In this document: piece by piece, positions 1-6,869 of the stretch | How the letters are laid out: each line of letters starts with the position of its first letter | Numbering within the stretch: position 1 is the stretch's first letter | IMG/VR virus record: IMGVR_UViG_3300036846_000450 | Coordinates: 1 to 51,032 of that record | Direction: 5' to 3' (one strand) | DNA: 51,032 nucleotides | DNA from: a virus | Notes under the pieces: generated by a model | Told to the model about the DNA's origin: nothing | Databases searched by the model: none | Seen by the model: only the letters and a program-made list of their open reading frames with translations | Program-made: the position numbers and the translations under genes

Positions 1-353
1 CCAGGGCGCAGCACGCCCCAGAGCTCGAGGATCTGAATCGCTTCCGGGAGAGTTTTGACGCAGGCGTAGGGATGGCCGAGGCGCTCGCAGCGGGCGGCGA
101 AGCCATGCTGCTCGTTCGACAGCCGGCCGCCTTTGGCCTTGAGCTCGAGCCAGCCGCACTGCCCCTCCTCGAGCATGATGCAGATGTCGGCCGTGCCGCG
201 CCGGACGCCCTCTGCCTTCAGCCGCAGTCCGACATTGGCGTGGCGGAGCTCACCATTGGCAATCGCGAACCAGTGCAATTCGGGGCGGCCATTGACGTCC
301 AGGTAGCCGATCAGCCGGACCTGGAACGAATGCTCTGGGCTCGCCCGCCTCAT
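1..353 (-). CDS. VRR-NUC-type nuclease, 3' end cut by window edge
   Basis: Open on the minus strand from an ATG at 353 to the window edge (at least 117 residues, no stop seen). It carries the layout of the VRR-NUC branch of the PD-(D/E)XK nucleases: a V-R-R-G-T-A-D core around residues 50-56 with Asp56, then an E-L-K at residues 70-72 that would supply the metal-binding Glu and the Lys, followed by a Gln (about 82) in the next helix. Such stand-alone domains occur in phages and are thought to cut branched or free-ended DNA; the substrate here is unknown. Its start overlaps the stop of the upstream methyltransferase by ATGA, so the two are translationally coupled. Confidence 0.8.
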   Translation of the reverse strand, partial: MRRASPEHSFQVRLIGYLDVNGRPELHWFAIANGELRHANVGLRLKAEGVRRGTADICIMLEEGQCGWLELKAKGGRLSNEQHGFAARCERLGHPYACVKTLPEAIQILELWGVLRP

Positions 354-952
354 GGCTGCGCTCCCGGCTGCGGGGCAGGTTCCCGGTGCAGCCAGTCCAT
401 GACGGGCGCCGTGGCGGCGCCTGCATCGGTCTTGTCGAACACGGCCCAGCAGAATTCTTGCCGTCCCTTGCCGACCCTGCCGCCGGCCTGGATGTAGGCG
501 CCTGGCGGCATCGAGGGGCGCGGCGTCAGCAGCCAGATCCGCACCAGGGGCAGCTGCTTCAGCCAGTGCGAGGCCACGATCCTGGCCAGCGGCAGCAGCG
601 CCACCGTCTTAAGGCGCGAGCACGCCACCATGTGGGTGACGAACCGCTCGAGCTCGTCATACGGGGGGTTGGAGATGATGTTGTCGTGGACCCGGTTCCA
701 TTTGAGGAAATCGCTCGGCGTCAGCGTCGAATCCCAGCCGCGGTTGATGATGTCGCTGCCGGCGGCGTGCAGGCCGCGCTCGAGGGCGGAAATTACGATC
801 GTGCCGAAGCCACAGGCCGGATCGTAGATGTGGCCGTCGAATCGCTCGACGTCGAACAGGCGCCGCGAGCACCAGGCCGGCTCGACGTAGTGCGAATGCT
901 GTTCTTTCGGGAAAATGTGGGAGGCGCGCGGGCGTCCTTCGAGGAGGGTCAT
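350..952 (-). CDS. DNA adenine (N6) methyltransferase, phage type
   Basis: A 200-residue SAM-dependent methyltransferase. The SAM-binding motif I is seen as D-P-A-C-G-F-G at residues 44-50 and the catalytic motif IV as N-P-P-Y at 95-98, the form found in N6-adenine (or N4-cytosine) DNA methylases. At 200 residues it is about the size of orphan phage methylases that lack a large target recognition domain. Likely roles are protection from host restriction or marking of phage DNA. It sits between a small regulator-like gene and a VRR-type nuclease, with ATGA overlaps on both sides, so all three form one operon. Target sequence cannot be read from the DNA. Confidence 0.82.
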   Translation of the reverse strand: MTLLEGRPRASHIFPKEQHSHYVEPAWCSRRLFDVERFDGHIYDPACGFGTIVISALERGLHAAGSDIINRGWDSTLTPSDFLKWNRVHDNIISNPPYDELERFVTHMVACSRLKTVALLPLARIVASHWLKQLPLVRIWLLTPRPSMPPGAYIQAGGRVGKGRQEFCWAVFDKTDAGAATAPVMDWLHREPAPQPGAQP

Positions 953-1176
953 GCAGAAACCCTCGTCTTCGTTTTCGAAAGCTTCCGGTCATAGGCGGCA
1001 ATGAACTTCAAGCATTCGCTGTGAAGCTCTTCGCGAAGCTCACGGCCGGCACGAAGCTCCGGGACCAGACAAGGATCGTTCGCAACAGAAAGGCCGAAGC
1101 GTGTCGGCGACATGCCGGTACGCCTTAGAAATTGCTCGACTTCCCGTAGGAAAAGACCTGTTCGCGACTGGGGCAT
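949..1176 (-). CDS. small helix-turn-helix-like protein
   Basis: A 75-residue protein whose middle (about residues 8-45) looks like a short helix-turn-helix with the pattern S-P-T-R-F-G-L-S-V-A-N-D-P. It is the first gene of the minus-strand nuclease/methylase operon and is divergent from the S24 repressor, the usual place for a small Cro-like or accessory regulator. The stop overlaps the methylase start by ATGA. Family assignment is uncertain; a DNA-binding role is inferred from shape and position only. Confidence 0.6.
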   Translation of the reverse strand: MPQSRTGLFLREVEQFLRRTGMSPTRFGLSVANDPCLVPELRAGRELREELHSECLKFIAAYDRKLSKTKTRVSA

Positions 1177-1367
1177 GGCCCAATGTTGCGAGCGTCACGA
1201 TACTGAAAACAAGTTTTTAAACTCTTGGCATTTCCCTTTGCGGGGCGCCTTCCGTGGCCTCTTCGCAAAGTAAGTTATGCGGATTTTTTATGGGCAACTG
1301 CAAAAAACGTTTGAGTGAAACTTTTAAAAGGCTTGCTTCGTAGTATGGTTGAACAAGGAGAATGCCA
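1177..1367. promoter_or_regulatory. divergent AT-rich control region of the left arm
   Basis: About 190 bases between the minus-strand operon and the plus-strand repressor. It is clearly richer in A and T than its surroundings, with runs such as ttttta, aaaaaa and cttttaaaag, and should hold promoters for both directions plus repressor operators. No single -35/-10 pair is convincing by eye. An AAGGAG Shine-Dalgarno at 1354-1359 serves the repressor. Confidence 0.5.
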
Positions 1368-2093
1368 ATGCTTGCGCATTTCCATCATCACTTTAAAGGT
1401 TCATCGATGGATAGCTCAACCGACCACATTCGTCTTCGTACCTTCGTGCGCGAGCGCATCGAAGCGCAAGGTTTGACGATGGCTGAAGTTTCAAAATCAA
1501 TTGGTAGAAATCCTACTTACATTCAGCAATTCGTCAGCAAGGGCGTTCCTAAAGAATTCGACGAGGCGGATCGAAAGCTACTTGCGATCATCTTGCAGGT
1601 CGCTCCGTCGAAGCTCATGGGGCCGGGCCGTCCGCGAACATCCCGTACTTTTGATGAATCGATCAACAAACGAATTAACGAACTATGGCCACGACACGAA
1701 GGAGAGTTTACAGAGCTCCCCGTCTACCACGCGGTCAAAGAAGACAGTGGCGTTGTTGTAATGTCGAAGCGACCGAAGAGCAAAGCAGTCCCGCCCATGG
1801 GTGCGAACGCCTATTGTCTTTACGTCGCCGACGATTCGATGGCGCCAGAGCATTGCATCGGTTCGCTTGCCATTGTCGATCCAGATCTCGAACCAAGGAT
1901 AGGAGCGACTTGCGTCTTCGTCGCGATCGGCGGACACAGCGAGATCAAGATCCGTCGCATTAAGGGTGAGACCGCCGACAGTTGGAAAGTTTTCGCTCAC
2001 AACATCGCCGGCCGACACAAGGATGAGACCTTGCCCAAGGCACGCTACAATCGGCCGCACGTCACTTGCGGCAACTATTTCCGAACCGCGTAG
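1368..2093 (+). CDS. phage repressor with S24 (LexA/CI-type) peptidase domain
   Basis: About 241 residues. The N-terminal part (roughly residues 34-64) is a helix-turn-helix with the S-K-S-I-G-R-N-P-T-Y-I-Q-Q core; the C-terminal half is an S24 self-cleavage domain with a D-D-S-M motif (nucleophile Ser near residue 157) and a candidate catalytic Lys in E-I-K-I-R (near 194). This is the build of a CI-type lysogeny repressor that is inactivated through RecA. ATG codons exist at 1362, 1368 and 1407; 1368 is chosen because the AAGGAG at 1354-1359 is eight bases from it. It faces the methylase operon across an AT-rich control region. Codon use here is less GC-rich than in the structural genes, which may mark a separate origin. 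Confidence 0.85.
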   Translation: MLAHFHHHFKGSSMDSSTDHIRLRTFVRERIEAQGLTMAEVSKSIGRNPTYIQQFVSKGVPKEFDEADRKLLAIILQVAPSKLMGPGRPRTSRTFDESINKRINELWPRHEGEFTELPVYHAVKEDSGVVVMSKRPKSKAVPPMGANAYCLYVADDSMAPEHCIGSLAIVDPDLEPRIGATCVFVAIGGHSEIKIRRIKGETADSWKVFAHNIAGRHKDETLPKARYNRPHVTCGNYFRTA

Positions 2094-2261
2094 CTCTCCA
2101 CCAGGCTTCACTCAGGATTTGAATCGCCCCTGGAATGCAGAATTCCAGGTCTAGGCGATCGATGGACTATGCCTATTGACTGCCTACGGGGCGGTGTTAG
2201 CGTTGCTCTGGCTGCGAGGGGGCTTGAGCGCTGCAATCATCATCGGACAGGAGGCGGGTCC

Positions 2262-2462
2262 ATGTCCAACGTCACCAACACTGCCCTACCCAACCCCTTT
2301 ATTGACGCACCCATCAACACACTTTCGGAGCCGGTCGCGCGGGACATCTGCGAGGCGATCGAGGCGGAGCTCCAGGCCTGGTCTGAGAGCCGGCCACTGT
2401 TCCTTCGTCCAGGCTTTGCCAAACGCATTGACGATCTCCCCTACCAGCCGCGGCGAGGGTAA
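2262..2462 (+). CDS. small acidic protein, relative of the gene at 50599
   Basis: A 66-residue protein with an A-L-P-N-P-F opening and an I-E-A-E-L-Q-A-W followed by R-P-L-F-L. The same two blocks occur in the protein at 50599-50880, so the pair are diverged relatives within this window. A good Shine-Dalgarno (caggagg) precedes the ATG. Function unknown. It opens the run of small plus-strand genes downstream of the repressor. Confidence 0.65.
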   Translation: MSNVTNTALPNPFIDAPINTLSEPVARDICEAIEAELQAWSESRPLFLRPGFAKRIDDLPYQPRRG

Positions 2463-2467
2463 CGAGC

Positions 2468-2737
2468 ATGCTGGCCAATAACATGAACAACGAAACATAT
2501 AAGATCGAACACAACGTCCCCTTTCCAGAAGACCGCGCTCGGAAAAACACGCGCTCGGCCGACTATCCGTTCGCCAAGTTGGCGATCGGCGATTCTTTTT
2601 TCGTGCCGTCGCGGCGGGCGTTCATCTCGCAGGATCGGCCGCTGTATGAAGCACTGCAATATGCGCGGCGGGTGACTAGCTTCCACCTCGAGTGGCGCCG
2701 CGAAAAGGGTGGCTATAGGATTTACCGACGACCGTAA
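2468..2737 (+). CDS. small conserved phage protein (DUF7303-like)
   Basis: 89 residues with a central Y-P-F-A-K-L-A-I-G-D-S-F-F-V-P block and a C-terminal G-G-Y-R-I-Y-R-R-P, a pattern I associate with small phage proteins labelled DUF7303; the function of that family is not known. An alternative ATG lies at 2483. The stop overlaps the next start as TAATG, so it is in the early operon. Recognition is by pattern only. Confidence 0.6.
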   Translation: MLANNMNNETYKIEHNVPFPEDRARKNTRSADYPFAKLAIGDSFFVPSRRAFISQDRPLYEALQYARRVTSFHLEWRREKGGYRIYRRP

Positions 2738-2994
2738 TGCCATCTCCCTACACCAGGCAACAGGTCAAGGCCCTCGAATTTTTCGAGCTCGAGGGCCGCG
2801 ACCCTGCCCGCCTGATGTTGACCAGGGCGCCCGCCGCCAAGACCAGGAATTGGCTGATCAGCCGCCAATTGTTGGAGCATCAGCCGGTCGGCCAGTTCAA
2901 TTTTCGGCGCTACCAGCTGACCCAACAAGGTCGTGAGGCCTTGATCTCTGTCAAACATCGGCCCCGCCGATCAACCAAAAAAAGCGCAGGCTAG
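2737..2994 (+). CDS. small winged-helix-like protein
   Basis: 85 residues, basic at the C terminus. The order of helices (T-R-Q-Q-V-K-A-L-E-F-F-E then a short turn and a Y-Q-L-T-Q-Q-G-R-E-A-L wing-like segment) resembles a compact winged helix that could bind DNA. Translationally coupled to the gene before it through TAATG. No named family recognised. Confidence 0.5.
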   Translation: MPSPYTRQQVKALEFFELEGRDPARLMLTRAPAAKTRNWLISRQLLEHQPVGQFNFRRYQLTQQGREALISVKHRPRRSTKKSAG

Positions 2995-3012
2995 CGCCAA
3001 GGGATTAGGCAA

Positions 3013-3345
3013 ATGCCCATCACCATATCGTCAATCGCGATCGCCTTCGATGAGGAGACGAAACAACACCTCGAGCGCATCAGGAAGAACGCCCCCTCCT
3101 ATCTGAACGAAGATGCGAAACAACTCTTTGCTCTGATCTCGGCGCTCTGTTCAGGTCGGAACATGGAGGAGCTCCTCAGCCTCCTGATGCCGATTGTTGC
3201 CGACATTGTGATGCAGGGCGTCGAGCGGATGGGCGGCGACAAGGACGCCAACTTCCTGCACCAGCTGAATCGGATCATTGCCTACATGACGCAGGTTCAC
3301 GCGAACGACGACAGCGACGGCGGCGACAAAGGCACGCTTCAATGA
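3013..3345 (+). CDS. hypothetical helical protein
   Basis: 110 residues, almost entirely predicted helix, with an acidic Asp/Gly-rich tail. An A-G-G-G-A-like ribosome site precedes the start. It overlaps the next gene by four bases. I do not recognise a family; position in the early operon suggests a takeover or regulatory accessory role, which is inference only. Confidence 0.5.
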   Translation: MPITISSIAIAFDEETKQHLERIRKNAPSYLNEDAKQLFALISALCSGRNMEELLSLLMPIVADIVMQGVERMGGDKDANFLHQLNRIIAYMTQVHANDDSDGGDKGTLQ

Positions 3346-3554
3346 TGAACGGTCGCCCTGGCCCTGAGGTCGAGAGGGCATATGCAGTTTGTGCCAATTT
3401 CTGTGACGATCCACATTGCGGCCTGCATTTAATCGCTGAGCGCCACAATGGCGACGTGATTTGTGAGGTCGTGATGTCGCCAGAACAGACCCTCGCGCTC
3501 GTGAACCTGTGCAAAGAGCATCTTTACGAGAAGGCAACCAAAAGAGAGGCTTGA
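3342..3554 (+). CDS. small Cys/His-containing hypothetical protein
   Basis: 70 residues. The middle shows C-A-N-F-C followed by C-G-L-H-L, a spacing that could bind a metal ion, then a helix ending in K-E-H-L-Y-E. Coupled to the preceding gene by overlap. Function unknown. Confidence 0.5.
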   Translation: MMNGRPGPEVERAYAVCANFCDDPHCGLHLIAERHNGDVICEVVMSPEQTLALVNLCKEHLYEKATKREA

Positions 3555-3570
3555 ACTGGATCGGCAACAG

Positions 3571-3588
3571 AATAGGGTTTGTCCTATT
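3571..3588 (+). promoter_or_regulatory. AATAGG...CCTATT inverted repeat before the 3615 regulator
   Basis: A six-base inverted repeat (3571-3576 and 3583-3588) with a six-base spacer sits about 27 bases upstream of the gene at 3615, whose product is regulator-like. A further ggatagg lies just after it. This is a plausible binding site for that protein; nothing proves it. Confidence 0.35.
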
Positions 3589-3614
3589 TCCTACAACCAC
3601 AAGGATAGGATGAG

Positions 3615-4316
3615 ATGCCTAAGGAGATACCGACAGTCGAACGCTTCCGGGTCTTTCTCGAGGTGCCAGTCGAACACCTCGGGCCCGCGATGTCACAGTT
3701 GGCAAAAATGGAGCACGTCGTCGTCACCGGCCAGGAACTGGTCACGGAGATGCTGCGCTACAAAGGAAGAGTGCAACACGAGACGAGCACAGAGCAATGG
3801 TTTGTCGAGTGGATCAAGGACCACCCCACCTTCAAGATCAAAGAGGTGGTCAAGGCTGGCAAGGAGCTCGGCCGCACGCCTGCTTCGGTTTACACGGCGG
3901 CGCGGACGCTGGTCGAGAAGGATGTGCTTAAAAAGCTTGGTGACGGCGCCTACTCGCGCGCAGACGTCAAGGCGATCGAGGGCCCGACCAAAAAGAAGCG
4001 GAAGCCCGTAAAGGCGAAAACCTACGACAAGACAGGCGACGCCATCATCCTGGCGTACGCGAGCAAAAACCACGGAAAATTCAACGTCACCAAGTTGAAG
4101 GAGCTCTTCGATAAGGAGGGCCGTCCGACTGGGTCGGTCTATCCGTCCGTCGATAAGATCATCAAGCGTGGCCTCGCCAAGCGTGTTGGAGAGAGCGGCA
4201 GCGGGCAGTACGAACTGGTCAGAAAATCAAAGCCGAACAAGAAGACACCTCAAAAAACCTCGCCACTCAACGGTGCTGAGGCAACAACAATCACTGAAAC
4301 TTCCAAGGAGGTCTGA
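3615..4316 (+). CDS. two-domain winged-helix-like regulator with Lys-rich linker
   Basis: 233 residues. Residues 50-110 and about 130-195 each look like a winged helix (for example P-A-S-V-Y-T-A-A-R-T-L-V-E-K and G-S-V-Y-P-S-V-D-K-I-I), joined by a linker with several T-K-K-K-R-K-P type stretches. It is a diverged relative of the 236-residue protein at 41170-41880, which shares the V-E-x-x-x-x-x-G-P-x-M opening and the same layout. Nucleoid-like or transcriptional regulation is likely. The start is the ATG at 3615 after an aaggat ribosome site. Confidence 0.6.
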   Translation: MPKEIPTVERFRVFLEVPVEHLGPAMSQLAKMEHVVVTGQELVTEMLRYKGRVQHETSTEQWFVEWIKDHPTFKIKEVVKAGKELGRTPASVYTAARTLVEKDVLKKLGDGAYSRADVKAIEGPTKKKRKPVKAKTYDKTGDAIILAYASKNHGKFNVTKLKELFDKEGRPTGSVYPSVDKIIKRGLAKRVGESGSGQYELVRKSKPNKKTPQKTSPLNGAEATTITETSKEV

Positions 4317-4318
4317 CT

Positions 4319-4669
4319 ATGGCGCGCACGGGTGGGTGGCTAACGCGGTCTTACAATTTTATCGATAAGGATCCTGAGGTTGATGTGTTTAGAACACTCT
4401 ACCAAAAAGAAAAACTGAAAGAGAGCGATTTGGCGGTCCTCGCCGGCCTGTCGGTGTCGACAGTCAAGCACATGATGGGTGGCGTCACGCGGCGGCCCCA
4501 GCATGCGACGTTCGCCAAGCTTGCCGGCGCGATGGGCTATAAATATGGCCTGCAGCGTGACGACACGCCCGACTACGGCAAGGAGATCCCGCGCGCTCGC
4601 GAAGAATTTGCGGAGCACAAGGAGCGCCTGCGCAAGAAGCGTGAGCGCGAGGCGAGGCGCACATCATGA
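4319..4669 (+). CDS. XRE-type helix-turn-helix protein
   Basis: 116 residues. Residues about 22-70 give a helix-turn-helix with L-A-V-L-A-G-L-S-V-S-T-V-K-H-M-M-G-G, and the C terminus is a long charged helix. It follows a strong AAGGAGG ribosome site three bases after the previous stop. Its relative at 40783-41166 keeps the same order (Y-N-W/F at the start, HTH, a basic tail) and also lies next to the relative of the upstream gene, so the pair moved as a unit. Confidence 0.65.
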   Translation: MARTGGWLTRSYNFIDKDPEVDVFRTLYQKEKLKESDLAVLAGLSVSTVKHMMGGVTRRPQHATFAKLAGAMGYKYGLQRDDTPDYGKEIPRAREEFAEHKERLRKKREREARRTS

Positions 4670-4848
4670 TGATTTTGATTGGCATTCTTTTGGGCGCGCT
4701 CTGCCTGGTGGCCTGGTTGATCGATGTTTTCTTTCCGTACACTGCCAAGCAGTGGGACCGGATGGAGCGCGATCGGATCCATCATGAGTGGCTGGTGAAG
4801 ACTCGCCAGATCCCTCCCCCGCTGCCGCGAAAGCGAGGCCACGCATGA
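4666..4848 (+). CDS. small single-span membrane protein
   Basis: 60 residues: one membrane helix at about residues 2-22, then a charged cytoplasmic tail ending in P-P-P-L-P-R-K-R. Overlaps its neighbours by four bases on both sides. The role is unknown; small membrane peptides in phage early operons may act on host surface or division functions, but nothing specific is visible. Confidence 0.55.
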   Translation: MMILIGILLGALCLVAWLIDVFFPYTAKQWDRMERDRIHHEWLVKTRQIPPPLPRKRGHA

Positions 4849-5111
4849 GCGCAACGCCAGGCTCGATCCTTCCTGGCGGCATCGTCTTGATGGACGAGCC
4901 GGCCAGCATCGGCCTCACCACCTTCAGCAACAATGGCGAGGTGCTGCTGACGTTCAACGCGCGGCCTGGCGGCAACTGCGGCCAGATCATTCTCGGGCTG
5001 ACGCCCAACATGGCGCTGCAGCTGCGCCAGGCACTCGACAAATACGGGGACGTTTGCGCGCGCTGGATCGCCGAAGGCAAGGGCGGAGCGAGCTTTACGG
5101 AGAAGCCATGA
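4845..5111 (+). CDS. conserved small early protein, relative of 38958-39221
   Basis: 88 residues. Nearly the whole length aligns with the protein at 38958-39221: both have the P-G-S-I-L-P-G-G-I-V-L opening, a D-E-P-A-N/S-I-G block and an A-E-G-K-G-G-A end. The start at 4845 is chosen because it matches the start of that relative and overlaps the previous stop by ATGA. Function not known. Confidence 0.65.
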   Translation: MSATPGSILPGGIVLMDEPASIGLTTFSNNGEVLLTFNARPGGNCGQIILGLTPNMALQLRQALDKYGDVCARWIAEGKGGASFTEKP

Positions 5112-5350
5112 GCGCGCGCGCCAAGCGCCATTTGATCCACGAGATGGAGCCGCTGCTGCTGGAGGCGGAGCGTGCCATCCTGATTGGTGATGCGATCGGG
5201 ATGCTCAATACAACGCGTGCGCTGCTGCTGCTGGTGCGCGACTATCTAGACAAGGTGACGCCGGTAGAGATGCGCGACGCCCTCAACAATCCGACGGCCC
5301 TCCGCATCGCTCAAAGGCTGGGCGTTAACCCATGGCAGTACCGGCAATGA
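5108..5350 (+). CDS. hypothetical helical protein
   Basis: 80 residues, helical throughout, with a leucine-rich middle (T-R-A-L-L-L-L-V-R-D-Y-L). Translationally coupled by ATGA to the gene before it. No recognised family. Confidence 0.5.
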   Translation: MSARAKRHLIHEMEPLLLEAERAILIGDAIGMLNTTRALLLLVRDYLDKVTPVEMRDALNNPTALRIAQRLGVNPWQYRQ

Positions 5351-5362
5351 GCGGAGGTGATC

Positions 5363-5575
5363 ATGGCCCTGGAAATTGTAAAGGTTCAGCTGCCCCTCAG
5401 TGATCCGACCCACCCTGCCCTGGTCTATGCCAGGGGCCGGCGTCACCTGACGCAGCAGCGCCTCGAGCCGTCGGCGCGCGCCGCGATGGGGCTGCACTTC
5501 AAGGCCTTTTTCGAGGCTGAGTATCACGACGGCGCCTGGATCCTGGGCGAGCGCGTCACCGATCGGGACTGGTGA
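5363..5575 (+). CDS. hypothetical small protein
   Basis: 70 residues. The ATG at 5363 is chosen because the GGAGG at 5353-5357 is five bases away. The sequence is mixed alpha/beta in character and ends G-E-R-V-T-D-R-D-W. Not recognised. Confidence 0.5.
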   Translation: MALEIVKVQLPLSDPTHPALVYARGRRHLTQQRLEPSARAAMGLHFKAFFEAEYHDGAWILGERVTDRDW

Positions 5576-5583
5576 GGCGCGAT

Positions 5584-5844
5584 ATGGCAACCAAAATCTA
5601 TGTCGATATCGATGATCGCCGATTCATCGTGGTGCTCGACGAGGCCGGAGCCCCGGTGCGCGTCAAGGAGCGCAAGAAATACGGCAAGTATCCGATCGAT
5701 GGCTGGTTCGATCAGACCTCCTGGACCGCCAGGCACCATCGTATGCCCAAGAAAGGCGTGATTTTGCGGGCGATCGAAGCGGCGCGGGAAGCCTTCAACA
5801 AGTCTCAGACACCCCGCAACAGCGCTGCCGCGGCCTCGCAGTAA
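5584..5844 (+). CDS. hypothetical small protein
   Basis: 86 residues from the ATG at 5584; a GTG at 5572 overlapping the previous stop would add four residues. The first 30 residues look like beta strands (I-Y-V-D-I-D-D-R-R-F-I-V-V-L-D), then a Lys-rich region. No family recognised. Confidence 0.5.
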   Translation: MATKIYVDIDDRRFIVVLDEAGAPVRVKERKKYGKYPIDGWFDQTSWTARHHRMPKKGVILRAIEAAREAFNKSQTPRNSAAAASQ

Positions 5845-5865
5845 ACGTAAATGGTTGTGACCAAT

Positions 5866-5886
5866 CATAGGCACATCGTGCCTATG
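5866..5886. promoter_or_regulatory. perfect 9-bp inverted repeat, operator-like
   Basis: CATAGGCAC at 5866-5874 and GTGCCTATG at 5878-5886 form a perfect dyad with a three-base centre. It lies 55 bases before the regulator gene at 5942 and next to a promoter-like TTGACC (5887-5892) with TTCAAT seventeen bases later. The position fits autoregulation by the 5942 product. Confidence 0.5.
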
Positions 5887-5941
5887 TTGACCGTCCCGTT
5901 GAGATCGCATTCAATTCGGTCCATGAAATCGGGAGGGTACA

Positions 5942-6307
5942 ATGGCAGCTGCGCGCTGGGACAACTTTAGACGGCCCGAATATATCGAGCGTTTGCGACT
6001 CACGCGTGAGGCGCTCGGCTACGAGCAGCAGAGGACGTTTGCCGAAGCGCTCGGCATCCCGTTCAAGCGCTGGAACAGCTACGAACGTGGCTACCCGATC
6101 CCGCGCGAGACGGCGTGGCTGCTCGAAAAAACGTTCGGCGTCTCGGTCGAATGGCTGTGGTGGGGCAAGGAAGGCAATATGCCGAAATCGCTGCTCAAGA
6201 AGATCCACAGCGCCAGGGTCAATTCTGCTGAACTACTAGAGGCCCTCGAGGAGGAGCGCAAGGCACGGTTGAGGGTCGATAAACTCAAGGCCAAGAAGCC
6301 AAGCTAA
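5942..6307 (+). CDS. helix-turn-helix regulator, relative of 40242-40523
   Basis: 121 residues. Residues about 15-70 form a Cro/CI-like helix-turn-helix, including F-A-E-A-L-G-I-P-F-K-R-W-N-S-Y-E-R-G. The relative at 40242-40523 is identical through R-W-N-S-Y-E-R-G-Y-P-I-P-R-E-T-A-W-L-L and keeps W-L-W-W-G-K-E-G-N-M-P. This one has an extra charged coiled-coil tail. A likely operator stands upstream at 5866-5886. The stop codon lies inside a terminator stem. Confidence 0.7.
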   Translation: MAAARWDNFRRPEYIERLRLTREALGYEQQRTFAEALGIPFKRWNSYERGYPIPRETAWLLEKTFGVSVEWLWWGKEGNMPKSLLKKIHSARVNSAELLEALEEERKARLRVDKLKAKKPS

Positions 6308-6338
6308 AGCGGCAGCGTCAAAAGAACCCGCCGCTTTA
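6305..6338. terminator. bidirectional hairpin between convergent genes
   Basis: TAAAGCGGC at 6305-6313 is the exact inverted complement of 6330-6338. The two TAA stop codons of the converging genes are the outer ends of the stem itself. It fits a shared terminator, although there is no long T-tract. Confidence 0.55.
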
Positions 6339-6548
6339 GGTCACATTCCGTGACAGCAGCGCCGCCGCGGCCTCACAATAGGCTGGCCAGTTGGTCTCGG
6401 TGAACTCGACGGTCGCGAATTCCAGATCCGGCTCGTAGCCCCGCCAGAGATGGAAGATCATGGCCTCGTGCTCGCGCTCGATGGCGCGGATCGCCCAGCC
6501 CTCGCCGCGCACACTGAGCCAGATGTGGTCGTCGTGTTGCTCACTCAC
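6336..6548 (-). CDS. hypothetical small protein (GTG start)
   Basis: 70 residues from a GTG at 6548 that overlaps the upstream stop, then H-D-D-H-I-W-L-S-V-R-G-E-G-W. The reading frame continues further upstream, but that part is antisense to nothing and matches the out-of-frame region of the neighbour, so the overlapping GTG is preferred. Product not recognised; a beta-rich fold is likely. Confidence 0.5.
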   Translation of the reverse strand: MSEQHDDHIWLSVRGEGWAIRAIEREHEAMIFHLWRGYEPDLEFATVEFTETNWPAYCEAAAALLSRNVT

Positions 6549-6756
6549 TGCCGCCGTCGCCGTCGATGACCCGCAGTTGATCCGGCCGGTAGATGTGCAA
6601 TGCGCCCTTGACCTGGTCGGCCGTGCATTCAACCACGACGCGGTCCTCGCCGGCAATATTGCGGAAATGCGCCACCACGATGCCGGGCCAGCGATAGCCT
6701 TCCTTTTTCTCGACGTGGTCGCCGAGATCCAATCGCGTCGCCACTGGCGCCTCCAT
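6541..6756 (-). CDS. small SH3/KOW-like hypothetical protein
   Basis: 71 residues with a G-D-H-V-E-K-K-E-G-Y-R-W-P-G-I-V-V pattern and a later Y-R-P-D-Q-L-R-V-I, typical of small beta-barrel (SH3- or KOW-like) phage proteins. First gene after the Rep terminator on the same strand; coupled to the next gene. Function unknown. Confidence 0.5.
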   Translation of the reverse strand: MEAPVATRLDLGDHVEKKEGYRWPGIVVAHFRNIAGEDRVVVECTADQVKGALHIYRPDQLRVIDGDGGSE

Positions 6757-6814
6757 TTAAGGTTGCAGTGAGGCAGGAAAATCCAGCCGCACCCTCCCTT
6801 CGCCAAGCCTCTTT

Positions 6815-6869
6815 GCGGCGCTGCCGCGCCGCTCTTCTTCGAAAAAGAGCCTGACGCGACTAGCGTCAG
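6815..6869 (-). terminator. tandem hairpins after the Rep-like gene
   Basis: On the minus strand, CTGACGC (6863-6869) pairs with GCGTCAG (6851-6857) and is followed by CTCTTTTTC, a standard Rho-independent terminator that also contains the rep stop codon. A second perfect stem, GCGGCGC/GCGCCGC at 6815-6821 and 6826-6832, lies just beyond. Confidence 0.7.

Noticed and set aside
2169-2261. Longer N-terminal start for the 2262 protein
   Set aside because: The upstream part is unlike its relative at 50599, and the ribosome site is placed for 2262.
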